DNA of 64,000 nucleotides from contig NZ_CP096883.1 in NCBI RefSeq assembly GCF_023273895.1, positions 124,001 through 188,000 of the forward strand. Reading direction: 5' to 3'. Every line of letters starts with the position of its first letter. Within the stretch, counting starts at the first letter, position 1. This stretch comes from Sphingobacterium sp. PCS056. GTDB lineage: Bacteria > Bacteroidota > Bacteroidia > Sphingobacteriales > Sphingobacteriaceae. The notes beneath the pieces were generated by a model. The model was not told where the DNA came from and did not search any database. It saw nothing but the letters and a program-made list of their open reading frames with translations. This document shows, one piece after another, positions 55,427-64,000 of this stretch. The translations under genes and the position numbers were made by a program.

Positions 55427-55457
55427 AAAGTTGGTAATTTATTACCAACTTTTTTTG
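55427..55457 (+). terminator. aspS terminator
   Basis: A perfect stem AAGTTGGTAAT / ATTACCAACTT with a tiny loop, followed by TTTTTT. Confidence 0.9.
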
Positions 55458-55475
55458 TAAAATTAAAAGAATTAG

Positions 55476-56864
55476 ATGTCAGTAAGCTCTGCAGATAAAT
55501 TTTTAAAAGAAAGTGCGACAAAATCTTTCGACAGTAAACATCGCGATATTATCAATTATAATATCGACAAGTATACGCTTGCTTTCGAAAAAGGCAAGAG
55601 TAAATTTGTGGATCTGGAGAACTCGCGTTTAGAAGCCAATCTAACAAAATGGAGAGCTATTGAAAACTTAGATCAATATCTATTAGAATTCGAAAGCAAA
55701 TTTATAGCACGAGGCGGTAAAGTAATTTGGGCGAATGATGCTGCTGAGGCACGTCAAGAAATCTGGAAGATCATGGAACGGAATAATGCCAAGAGCGTTA
55801 TCAAATCCAAATCTATGGCCACAGAAGAAATAGAGCTCAACCATTTTTTGGAAAATAAGGGAATCGAAGCATTAGAAAGTGACTTAGGCGAGTTTATTAT
55901 CCAGTTATTAGATCAAAAACCGTATCACATCGTAACACCTGCGATGCATCTAAGCCTCGCAGATATCGCTCAGTTATTCAACGAGAGATTTGGCACACCC
56001 CTAGAAGCGACTGCTGAAGAGTTGACGATGAAAGCCCGTGAATTATTGCGTGAAAAATATAAAACTGCAGATATCGGCATTTCAGGAGCCAACTTTTTAA
56101 TAGCTGACACCGGCAGCATTGCCATTACTGAAAATGAAGGAAATGCACGTTTAACCACAGCCTTCCCAAAAATTCATATTGCTGTCGTAGGTATTGAAAA
56201 AATCCTCCCATCGATCAATGACCTTGATCTATTTTGGCCATTACTTGCTACTCACGGAACAGGTCAAAATCTGACTGTTTACAATACATTACTCAGCGGA
56301 CCAAGACAAGCCTACGAGTCTGATGGACCCGAAGAGATGTATGTCGTTTTATTAGATAATGGCCGCACCAACCTACTGGCCCAAAAAGAACAGCGCCAAG
56401 GACTTTATTGCATCCGCTGTGGAGCTTGCCTGAATGTTTGTCCTATTTATCAAAATATTGGAGGACATACTTATGAAACCACCTATCAAGGCCCCATTGG
56501 TTCCTTGATATCCCCGCACCTAAGTGGAATGAAAGAGTTCAAGCACTTAAGCTACGCCTCATCGCTCTGCGGTAAATGTACAGAAGTATGCCCTGTTGGC
56601 ATAGATATTCAGCGCATGCTTTTGTTAAACAGAAGAGATGCTGTGGCAGAAGACTTAGCACCCTCAATGGAGAAAAAGGCCTGGAAAGGATTTACCTATC
56701 TCATACAAAGAAGAAAATTGATCGATTTATTCGGAGGAAAGATCAAAAACTTCTTTCTTGGAAAATTTTTCAAAAAGACTTGGGGTAGTAATCGACAATT
56801 GCCCAAACTCGCAGATAAATCATTTTCCAAACAGTGGAAAGAGCAACAAAAAAACAAAGATTAA
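55476..56864 (+). CDS. LutB/YkgF-type iron-sulfur protein
   Basis: A 462-residue cytoplasmic protein of the L-lactate utilisation LutB family. The N-terminal two thirds is a LUD domain (about 60-300) with SKSMATEEIELN and DIGISGANFLIADTGSI; the C-terminal part carries two ferredoxin-like clusters, CIRCGACLNVCP and CGKCTEVCP, for two 4Fe-4S centres, and a basic tail. In B. subtilis LutABC together oxidise L-lactate. Here no lutA or lutC is adjacent: the neighbours are aspS and a DUF4890 gene, so the partners are elsewhere or the role differs. Confidence 0.9.
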   Translation: MSVSSADKFLKESATKSFDSKHRDIINYNIDKYTLAFEKGKSKFVDLENSRLEANLTKWRAIENLDQYLLEFESKFIARGGKVIWANDAAEARQEIWKIMERNNAKSVIKSKSMATEEIELNHFLENKGIEALESDLGEFIIQLLDQKPYHIVTPAMHLSLADIAQLFNERFGTPLEATAEELTMKARELLREKYKTADIGISGANFLIADTGSIAITENEGNARLTTAFPKIHIAVVGIEKILPSINDLDLFWPLLATHGTGQNLTVYNTLLSGPRQAYESDGPEEMYVVLLDNGRTNLLAQKEQRQGLYCIRCGACLNVCPIYQNIGGHTYETTYQGPIGSLISPHLSGMKEFKHLSYASSLCGKCTEVCPVGIDIQRMLLLNRRDAVAEDLAPSMEKKAWKGFTYLIQRRKLIDLFGGKIKNFFLGKFFKKTWGSNRQLPKLADKSFSKQWKEQQKNKD

Positions 56865-56909
56865 TGCAACTTTTGTCGATTCATGACATTGATACGAAGA
56901 TTTAATCAA

Positions 56910-56942
56910 AAAAAGATGGTCCGCTCTCACAAGCGGACCACC
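56910..56942 (-). terminator. Terminator of the DUF4890 gene
   Basis: On the minus strand TGGTCCGCT / AGCGGACCA with a 6-base loop is followed by TCTTTTTTTG. Confidence 0.85.
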
Positions 56943-56986
56943 AAAAGACCAAAAACTAAAATTAAAACTAAAACCTAAAAAACACG

Positions 56987-57496
56987 TTAACTATTTTTCA
57001 AAGACACTTCCTTACTCACTTCTATATTATTTTTACCATCTTTATGATTTCTATCGTTGCGATCACGACGCATTGGGCGATCATCTGATCTACGCATACG
57101 ATGTTGTTTACGATTCTCAGCAAAAGATTCTTTATACAGTTTTTGTTGGTCAGGACTCAAATTTTTCATCAACTTTTCACGTTGAGCCATACGTTCTTTT
57201 TTCATACGCTCCATGGATTCCTTGCGATCCGCGGCGTGCATTTTATCTTTTTTAGCTTGATCCAATTGCAGAGCATAAATTTCCTTGCGCTGTTTATCCG
57301 TAAATTTTAATTTTTGATCCATACGATCAGTGCGCAACTGTGCAATTTCTTCTGCGGATTTTTTATCTAACTTAAATTCCTTTTTAGCAAAACGACGACC
57401 ATCTCGGTTTACGCCCTCTTTAACATTTGATTTTTCTTGTGCAAAACCAGCAAACATAATTCCTGACAGCAACAAACTTAACACTAGCTTTTTCAT
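56987..57496 (-). CDS. DUF4890-like secreted basic helical protein
   Basis: From the ATG at 57496 the protein has 169 residues: a signal peptide (MKKLVLSLLLSGIMFAGFAQ) followed by a highly charged, largely helical region with the motif LSPDQQKLYKESF and many Lys, Arg, Glu and Met residues. This is like DUF4890 and the Spy/CpxP-type stress chaperones (LTDKQRKEIYALQLDQ resembles the LTxxQ motif). The C-terminus is Arg/Asp-rich (RRSDDRPMRRDRNDRN). A longer ATG frame to 57544 lacks a signal peptide at its start. A periplasmic chaperone or metal-binding role is only a guess. Confidence 0.75.
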   Translation of the reverse strand: MKKLVLSLLLSGIMFAGFAQEKSNVKEGVNRDGRRFAKKEFKLDKKSAEEIAQLRTDRMDQKLKFTDKQRKEIYALQLDQAKKDKMHAADRKESMERMKKERMAQREKLMKNLSPDQQKLYKESFAENRKQHRMRRSDDRPMRRDRNDRNHKDGKNNIEVSKEVSLKNS

Positions 57497-57651
57497 GATA
57501 TTTTTCCTTTTAGTACGATAAACATTTATTTCAGTCTGTTTCATTTTTAATATATGATTTTACAGACATTTGTTAAGTAAGATGCCAAAACCACATTAAA
57601 GTTTAAATCACCCACTGTTAAATAAAGTTAAACTATCAAGAGCGATCCAAT

Positions 57652-58551
57652 TTATTGTGAGATTGTATTCAAACGAATAGGCAATGTATAAGCAACACGG
57701 ACCGGACGGCCATTTTGAATTCCAGGTTTCCACTTTTTTGCTTTGCCGAGCAATTCTACAGCAGCCTTTCCTGTTCCATGGGAAACATCACGTTTGATAT
57801 TGATATCCGTCAACGTACCATCCTTTTCTACAACAAATGAAACTTCCACTACACCGTTTACCCCCTGTTGCAATGCCGATTCAGGATATTGATAATTTTC
57901 ACCTACCCATTTCATAAAAGCCTTAATACCACCTTGTGGTTGAGGCTGTATTTCTATCGCTTCAAAATCAATTATAGCATCTGAATTTCCATGTATGGCA
58001 CCCTCTTTATTAGTACCGGTAATACCACCATCACGTTTTACAGTGCCAAACTCCCCTCGAGCAACAGAAGTGCCATTTGCGTTAGCTTTCAAGCTCATCC
58101 GTCCAGCCAATTTATTCGTTTTATTAAGCTCGTCTTGCGTCACAACATCTTCAGTCACCATTTGCTTAGGAGCCACTTTAGGCTCAACAAAGCGGACCAC
58201 TTCCTGCTTAGGTAAATCCAGAGCAACCTGTTGTGGCGCTTTTTCTTGAACAGGAATTGGTTCCTCAACTTTCTCTGGCTCTTGATGTTTCTTTTCTAAT
58301 TCCTCTAGTACTGACATATCATACTCATTGATGTACTGAGCAACAGGAAGCTCAGCCTTTTTAAAATACCGATTATAGATCCCATTACTACCAACACCAA
58401 TCGTAACCACAGCTAGGACAATCACTATAGACCAGTTGGTCGCTTTAGTAGATAAATTACGCAATTCAAAAGCGCCATAAGATTGGTTACGTCCTGCAAA
58501 AACAACCTCTAACCATTCTCTTTTGTAAATATTCAATTTGGAGTTTAGCAT
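57652..58551 (-). CDS. TonB-family energy transducer
   Basis: A 299-residue TonB homologue: cytoplasmic N-terminus with the Bacteroidota pattern YKREWLEVVFAGRNQSYGAFEL, a transmembrane helix (WSIVIVLAVVTIGVGSNGIY, about 39-58), a Pro/Glu/Val-rich periplasmic linker and a TonB_C domain (about 205-299: FMKWVGENYQYPESALQQGV, GVVEVSFVVEKDGTLTDINI). It should couple the proton gradient to outer-membrane transporters. No exbB, exbD or receptor gene is next to it, so it probably uses shared ExbBD. Confidence 0.92.
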   Translation of the reverse strand: MLNSKLNIYKREWLEVVFAGRNQSYGAFELRNLSTKATNWSIVIVLAVVTIGVGSNGIYNRYFKKAELPVAQYINEYDMSVLEELEKKHQEPEKVEEPIPVQEKAPQQVALDLPKQEVVRFVEPKVAPKQMVTEDVVTQDELNKTNKLAGRMSLKANANGTSVARGEFGTVKRDGGITGTNKEGAIHGNSDAIIDFEAIEIQPQPQGGIKAFMKWVGENYQYPESALQQGVNGVVEVSFVVEKDGTLTDINIKRDVSHGTGKAAVELLGKAKKWKPGIQNGRPVRVAYTLPIRLNTISQ

Positions 58552-58672
58552 AGCTTTAAAAATTAAGTTTATATTTTAAACTATGATGCACAACAATTAA
58601 AATTCCACAAAAATGAAAATTTAATTTTCACAAAATTTACCGTATTTTTAAAAAACAGATAACAAGAAAAAT

Positions 58673-59533
58673 ATGATAATAAGAATGAGAACAGCCTTTA
58701 ATACAGTATTTTTAATAGGTATAATCACCTTAATATTAACAAGTTGCACGCAAGAAAAACCAAAACAAATCAAGCAAGAAAAAAAACAAAGCAATCTCAA
58801 AATAGATACTAATCAAGCTTTCATAACTTTTGCTTTTCTCAATGAAACTAAAGATTCTTTAGTTAGTTTGCCCGTCGAAGATGAAAAAATAAAACCAGAA
58901 CTAGCGACGCATGCGATTATTGAAAATAGGGTCATTCCCATTATTTTTTCGAATACAAAACTAGAAAGTCAAACGTCCAATGGAAGACAAACAAGTCATA
59001 ATTTCGCAAATAATGGCGGTTCATTTTTCACATTTAAAGAGCCCGTAAAACAAGGAGATTTTGCATTATTAGTCAATCAGGACTTTATTGATCACAACAA
59101 AGTCATGCCTTTCATCGAGAAAGACAAAAAGACCGAGGAACCGACAATATCCATATTATCAAAAAAATATAATCGAAAAATAGCAAAAAGTGCTACCATC
59201 GCTGAATTAGAGGATCAAGCACAAATCATCTTAACATTATTTGAGGTTAAAAACGATTCAGCACTTGCTGTACTATCTTATCTACATCATGATCAGTTAA
59301 TCACATTAGATTTTCCAGCGAAATATGATGAGATGAGTACTTGGCGCGTAGATGATGGTGGCATATTTGACTTCGAAAATCTGCAGGTATTATCTGTTTT
59401 TCAATCTGATAAATCCATCAAAATAGCAACGGTATTTTGGGGAGCCGAAGGATACAACCTCAATTTGTACGAATCAACAGAAGGAGTTTTTAAAAGTATC
59501 GCAGAGGCATATGGTTACAGTGCTCCATTATAA
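58673..59533 (+). CDS. Lipoprotein of unknown function
   Basis: I do not recognise a family. The protein has 286 residues with a signal peptide and lipobox LTSC (Cys at about residue 25), then a Lys/Gln/Glu-rich linker and a soluble domain with alternating strands. Distinctive segments are TFAFLNETKDSLVSLPVEDE, NNGGSFFTFKEPVKQGDFAL and FWGAEGYNLNLYESTEGVFK. The last block reads like a beta-rich domain that senses or binds something outside. It is monocistronic, convergent with tsaD and flanked by a terminator. Confidence 0.7.
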   Translation: MIIRMRTAFNTVFLIGIITLILTSCTQEKPKQIKQEKKQSNLKIDTNQAFITFAFLNETKDSLVSLPVEDEKIKPELATHAIIENRVIPIIFSNTKLESQTSNGRQTSHNFANNGGSFFTFKEPVKQGDFALLVNQDFIDHNKVMPFIEKDKKTEEPTISILSKKYNRKIAKSATIAELEDQAQIILTLFEVKNDSALAVLSYLHHDQLITLDFPAKYDEMSTWRVDDGGIFDFENLQVLSVFQSDKSIKIATVFWGAEGYNLNLYESTEGVFKSIAEAYGYSAPL

Positions 59534-59536
59534 AAC

Positions 59537-59568
59537 AGAAAAGACAAGTTAGTTAACTTGTCTTTTCT
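59537..59568. terminator. Bidirectional terminator between the lipoprotein gene and tsaD
   Basis: A perfect stem AAAAGACAAGTTA / TAACTTGTCTTTT with almost no loop; T-rich on the plus side. Confidence 0.8.
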
Positions 59569-59590
59569 TTTTATAGCATTTGTCCCTATT

Positions 59591-60592
59591 TTACATGTGC
59601 ATACGCGCCAATGGACCTACATCTTGTCCAACAAAATCTTGAACCAAATATTTTTGATATCCCGCAATAGCAATCATGGCCGCATTATCGGTACAATATT
59701 CAAATTTAGGGATAAATACATTCCAACTGTAACGCTCCCCCATTGCAATCAATTCCTTACGCAAACCAGAGTTTGCAGAAACTCCACCAGCAATAGCAAT
59801 ATCCTTGATACCGGTTTCCTTGGCAGCTTTCTTTAACTTATTGAGCAATATAGACACAATACGTGATTGAACAGATGCGCAGACATCATCCATATTATTT
59901 TTCAAAAAATCAGGATCTGATTTCTCTTCTTTTTGCACCATGTAAAGAATTGCAGTCTTTAATCCTGAAAAACTAAAATCCAAGCCCTGAATTTGAGGTT
60001 CAGGAAGTTTATAAGCATCTGGATTACCTAACTGCGCATGTTTATCAATTAGTGGTCCACCAGGATAGGGCAAGTTCAAGATTTTTGCCGTTTTATCAAA
60101 AGCCTCTCCCGCGGCATCATCCAGAGTTTGTCCTAAAATTTCCATTTCAAAATAATCTTTGACCAATACAATCTGTGTATGACCTCCAGATACTGTAAGG
60201 CATAAAAATGGAAAACTTGGTTTTGGATCTTCAATAAAATGAGCTAAAATATGCGCTTGCATATGATTGACATCAATCAAAGGTATATTTCTGGCCATTG
60301 CAAAAGACTTGGCAAATGAAGTTCCGACCAGTAAAGCACCTAATAATCCTGGCCCACGCGTAAAAGCTACTGCATCTATTTGATTTTTATGTATTTTTGC
60401 AATGCGAATGGCTTCTTCAACTGTTGGTATAATATTTTGTTGATGTGCACGCGACGCTAGTTCTGGAACGACACCTCCATATTTAGCATGAATCGCCTGA
60501 GTAGCAATAACATTAGAAAATATTTCACCGTCGATACAAATTGAAGCAGATGTTTCATCACAAGATGATTCAATACCTAAAATAACAGCCAT
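59591..60592 (-). CDS. tsaD: tRNA N6-adenosine threonylcarbamoyltransferase TsaD
   Basis: Catalytic subunit that moves threonylcarbamoyl onto A37 of tRNAs reading ANN codons. From the ATG at 60592 it has 333 residues: MAVILGIESSCDETSASI, the AVAFTRGPGLLGALLVG loop, the metal-binding HMQAHILAHF, SGGHTQIVLV, LPYPGGPLID and IAGGVSANSGLRKEL. The frame can be extended to 60667 but that region is the divergent tamB gene. Partner TsaB is encoded at 32.8-33.5 kb. Confidence 0.96.
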   Translation of the reverse strand: MAVILGIESSCDETSASICIDGEIFSNVIATQAIHAKYGGVVPELASRAHQQNIIPTVEEAIRIAKIHKNQIDAVAFTRGPGLLGALLVGTSFAKSFAMARNIPLIDVNHMQAHILAHFIEDPKPSFPFLCLTVSGGHTQIVLVKDYFEMEILGQTLDDAAGEAFDKTAKILNLPYPGGPLIDKHAQLGNPDAYKLPEPQIQGLDFSFSGLKTAILYMVQKEEKSDPDFLKNNMDDVCASVQSRIVSILLNKLKKAAKETGIKDIAIAGGVSANSGLRKELIAMGERYSWNVFIPKFEYCTDNAAMIAIAGYQKYLVQDFVGQDVGPLARMHM

Positions 60593-60599
60593 AGCTTTG
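60592..60599 (+). promoter_or_regulatory. -7 element TAGCTTTG of tamB
   Basis: Perfect TAnnTTTG match on the plus strand, 12 bases before the TTG start of tamB, and overlapping the first base of the tsaD start codon on the other strand. Confidence 0.5.
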
Positions 60600-60611
60600 G
60601 GGTAATTAATA

Positions 60612-63600
60612 TTGTACAAAAGTATCAAAAAAATAATTAAAATAGCACTCATTACATTGGCTAGCATACTCGTTTTGCTAGGTGCATTGATGCTATCGTT
60701 ACAATTAGAGCCTGTTCAAAATTTTATTTCCAAAAGAGTAGTTTCTTACCTCTCGAAAGAATTAAATACAAAAATTGCTTTAAAAAGAATTTATTTCAAA
60801 CCTTTCCAATCATTAGTCCTTGAAGGTTTTGAATTATACGACACCAAAGGCGATACCATTCTGATTGCTGAAAAATTAAATGCAACCGTCAATCTAAATC
60901 AATATTGGGATCACAATAAAATAGTAATCAATAAACTGAGCTTAGAAAATACAACAGCCTATTATCAGGTATATAAAGATAGCTCCAATATTAAATTTTT
61001 ATTAAATTACTTTAGCTCTCCTAAAAAAAACGATCAAAGATCAAGTAAAAAAACTAGATATTGATTTAAAACAGTTGAAATTGGTCAATAATCAATTTCG
61101 CTATATCGATCATACCAAAAAGCATTACGCAAAAGTGGTCGATTTTGGAGATCTGGACGTTAAACAATTGCATGCTGATTTTCAAAATATAAAGCTTTCA
61201 GACAATTCGATCCAAGTTGATATTAAGCAATTACATCTACGTGAAAAAAAAGGATTACAGATTAAAGGATTAGTTGCAAACGCATTGGTAAGCAACAAGA
61301 AAATTGAATTGAACAAGCTTCTATTAATCACGAATAGATCTACTATAAAAGACTATGTAAAGTTAGAGTTTAATAGTTTCGAAGACTTTTCAGATTTTAA
61401 CAATCGTGTTGATGTCAGTCTAAGGATAAAAAATTCAGTACTACATTCAGAAGATATCGCCTTCTTTTCTTCTACCATGCATCGTGTCAAGTTTAATTTA
61501 AAAATAAAGCAGGCGATCGCACAAGGAAAAGTAAATCATATTGACGCTCAAAATGTACATATTGAAACTGAAAAATCAACCGAATTAAAAGGAAATATTA
61601 AGATTTTGGGACTTCCCGATATTGATCGGACAGATTTTAAACTCACGAATCTCAAAGTACGATCTACCTTCGAGGACTTACAAACGATTCTTCCCAATCT
61701 CAGTAATGACAGGAGCTTCAAACTTCCGCCACTGGTAAAATCATTAACTACAATAGCATACCAAGGAGATTTGAATGGATTATACAACCATTTCCAAATT
61801 CAAGGAGAAGTAAAAACAGATTTAGGTACCATAAACACAAAATCTACCTTAAATTTTCAAAAAGAAATTGAATTTTCAGGGCTTTATCAGTCCAAATCTT
61901 TTGATTTTGGAAAATTATTGAACAATACTCTTTTAAAAACAACTGGATTTAATCTGGATTTAAAAGGCAAAGGCAGCAGCTCAAAAACACTATCATTAGC
62001 AGTCGATGGAAAACTAGAAAATTTCGATTTCCGAAATTATCGCTATCAATCCATCCCTGTTAAAGGATCGATCGTCAACGAAAAGTTTACAGGATCAGGT
62101 GCTATCAATGATCCCAATGCTAAAATTAATTTCCAAACAGATATAGACTGGTCCAACCCTGCCATTCAATATAATCTGGATGCTACTATACACGAGACAG
62201 ACCTCTACGCACTACATCTGGTACAACAACAAGGCATCGTTATACACAACACAGCAGTCCAAACTAATCTAACCGGCACTTCTGTCAATAATCTGGTCGG
62301 AGATTTATATGCTAATAATCTCCAATTCAGTACAAAAAAAGGAAATTTTGATGTAAAAGAAATTATATTTAAAGCTGTGGGAGATGAGCGGGACAGAGCA
62401 TTGACTTTATCCTCAGACGTTGTGGACGCCTCTCTTAATGGTCAGATCGATCTCAATACAATAGCACCTTACTTTAAAATGCTTGCCATGCGCTATGCCC
62501 CAGCAATTGGTTTTGAAACAGAATCTTACAACAATCAGAATTTTGAGCTGAACCTCAACATCAAATCTTTTCAGCCTATCGCTACCTTCTTTAAAAAAGA
62601 AATCAGTCTAGATAGCGGTGCCACCCTTCATGCCAGATTTTCCAGTGAAGAGCATCATGCGCAATTTAATTTATATAGTCCTGTATTCAAGTATAGCGGA
62701 ATAAAGATTTCTAACCTGATTATAGATCAAATTTCAAATACGGAATCTATGGCAGTGTCAGCATCCGCAGACCGTATCAATCTAACCGATAGTACGTATA
62801 TCAACAATATCAATATTGCGAATATACTTTCCAGCGATAGCTTACGTTTCAACGTCAAATTATCAGAACTCGATGCGAGTAATAATTTAGATCTCAATGG
62901 TGTAATTCGTTTTGCACATCAAAAACCGGCGTTCATAAACTTTGATCCATCGACCATTATTATTAATAAAAACAAATGGGCGCTCACACAAGGATCCGAG
63001 CTCAAAGTATCCAAAGGAAAATGGTTTCTTCAAAATTTAACCTTAAAACATGATGAACAAACCGTACTACTGAATGGTGTACTGTCCAATGAAGAAAGTG
63101 ATCAGTTAAATATTTTATTCAAAGATTTTAATCTCAGTTCTTTAAATGGAATCACAAAACCACTTGGTATTAATATGCTTGGTGAGATGAATGGTCATCT
63201 TGAAATTAATTCGCTATTCAAATCACCGTATTTTATTGCCAACCTGCAGACTAGCCCTATTATTTACAATCAACTGCCAATAGGTCAATTGAGTTTAAAA
63301 GCTAATTATGACCAAAATGCCAATGTAGTTCATCTTGACAGTAAAATTGAAGATGGTAACAAGCAGATAACACTGGCTGGAACATATAATATCAAAGAAG
63401 AAAATGATAAAATAAATCTAAAGGCTTCTTTACAAAATACAGATCTCATTCTTTTTCAACCATTTCTCAAATCACTGGTTTCAAATTTACATGGAAAAGC
63501 GAATGCCGAACTCGAGATTAAAGGCGATATCAATAAACCTAAAATAAGCGGAAATGCCAGTTTTAATGATGCCACATTTGTCATTAATTATTTAAAAACG

Positions 63601-64000
63601 CCCTATCACCTCACCGATAAGGTAATTGTAGTTTCCAATGGTATTTTTCTTAAGAACCTAAAAATTCTAGATCCGAAAAACAATGAGGCGATCGTAAATG
63701 GAATGGTGGATTTAAATCAACTTTCCGATCCAAATATCGACATCAAGATTAAAGCAAATAACTTCTTAGCACTCAATACCACACTCAAAGATAACGACCT
63801 CTATTATGGTACAGCCTATGCGAGTGGTGATTTCAATTTCAAAGGATTAACATCAGCAATCAATATAGATATCAAAGCAAAATCTGAAGATAACACGATC
63901 ATCAATATTCCGTTTAATAGTGCTATGACGATTACGGATAATGATTTTATCTATTTCGTTTCTCCGGATAGTTTAAACAGTTCTAAGCAAATAAAACGAA
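60612..64000 (+). CDS. TamB-like translocation/assembly protein, frameshifted, 3' end outside window
   Basis: Large envelope protein of the TamB/AsmA kind, thought to bridge inner and outer membranes for outer-membrane protein or lipid transport. The N-terminus has one membrane helix (IIKIALITLASILVLLGALM) and then QNFISKRVVSYLSKELNTKI, the typical TamB start; the rest is repeating beta-rich sequence. No ATG precedes the helix, so a TTG at 60612 is used; a stop lies just upstream in frame. Frame 0 stops at 61062-61064, but from the A8 run at 61023-61030 the +1 frame is open to the window end with TamB-like sequence (VKKLDIDLKQLKLVNNQFRY). It is either a sequencing error, a phase-variable or slippage site, or a true pseudogene. 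Confidence 0.85.
60617..60624 (-). promoter_or_regulatory. -7 element TACTTTTG of tsaD
   Basis: Perfect TAnnTTTG match on the minus strand, 24 bases before the tsaD ATG; it lies inside the first codons of tamB. Confidence 0.55.

Noticed and set aside
61548..61787. Minus-strand frame within the tamB region
   Set aside because: It is antisense to clear TamB-like coding sequence and has no family features.
1..64000. CRISPR arrays, tRNA genes, insertion sequences, prophage or secretion/defence islands
   Set aside because: None seen: no periodic repeat-spacer pattern, no cloverleaf with GTTCRANYC, no transposase or integrase frames.

Overview
The window looks like a chromosomal segment of a low-GC Bacteroidota bacterium, most likely Sphingobacteriaceae (Sphingobacterium/Pedobacter-like). 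The basis is the protein families (NlpE-type lipoprotein, DUF4890, Bacteroidota-type TonB, TamB, helix-hairpin-helix barrel protein), a dcw cluster without murF, and many start-proximal -7 elements of the Bacteroidota type TAnnTTTG. I see no tRNA, rRNA, CRISPR array, insertion sequence or prophage. It is a core-genome region, and novelty here lies in gene fusions, overlaps and regulatory sites rather than in an accessory island.

Layout. 1-19 kb: the 3' part of a cysteine desulfurase, small lipoprotein and TPR genes, etfBA, a DUF151 nuclease-family gene with a NupG-type permease, a calcineurin-like phosphoesterase, an NlpC/P60 lipoprotein, an EamA exporter, mtaB, thyA-folA, a beta-lactamase-fold serine hydrolase, ddl, and a tight operon PASTA protein-mltG-thioesterase-yihY. 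19-29 kb: rpsA behind a 418-bp leader region carrying two perfect DnaA boxes, a rhodanese, then a translationally coupled minus-strand operon of a ComEA-like HhH/outer-membrane barrel protein, comEC and recQ. 29-37 kb: gyrB, a Skp-like lipoprotein, corA, the rpmH-rnpA-yidD-tsaB cluster (rpmH is only 52 codons), mscL, a NarL-type response regulator and a sugar isomerase/epimerase-like gene. 37-53 kb: a complete minus-strand dcw cluster, mraZ-rsmH-ftsL-ftsI-murE-mraY-murD-ftsW-murG-murC-ftsQ-ftsA-ftsZ, preceded by three 10-bp MraZ-box repeats. 53-64 kb: aspS, an orphan LutB-type iron-sulfur protein, a DUF4890 protein, TonB, an unknown lipoprotein, tsaD and, divergently, a tamB-like gene that is frameshifted at an A8 run and leaves the window.

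How the genes fit together. Much of the window serves envelope growth and division: the dcw cluster, ddl, mltG, two PASTA-bearing proteins, NlpC/P60, TamB, Skp-like, TonB and YidD. Three dispersed genes act on one tRNA modification: TsaB and TsaD make t6A37 and MtaB converts it to ms2t6A37. thyA and folA form the thymidylate/folate couple. The best candidate for an under-described system is the HhH-barrel/ComEC/RecQ operon, which reads as an outer-membrane-to-cytoplasm DNA handling route. Start sites were revised for several genes because upstream TTG codons are actually the last three bases of TAnnTTTG promoter elements.
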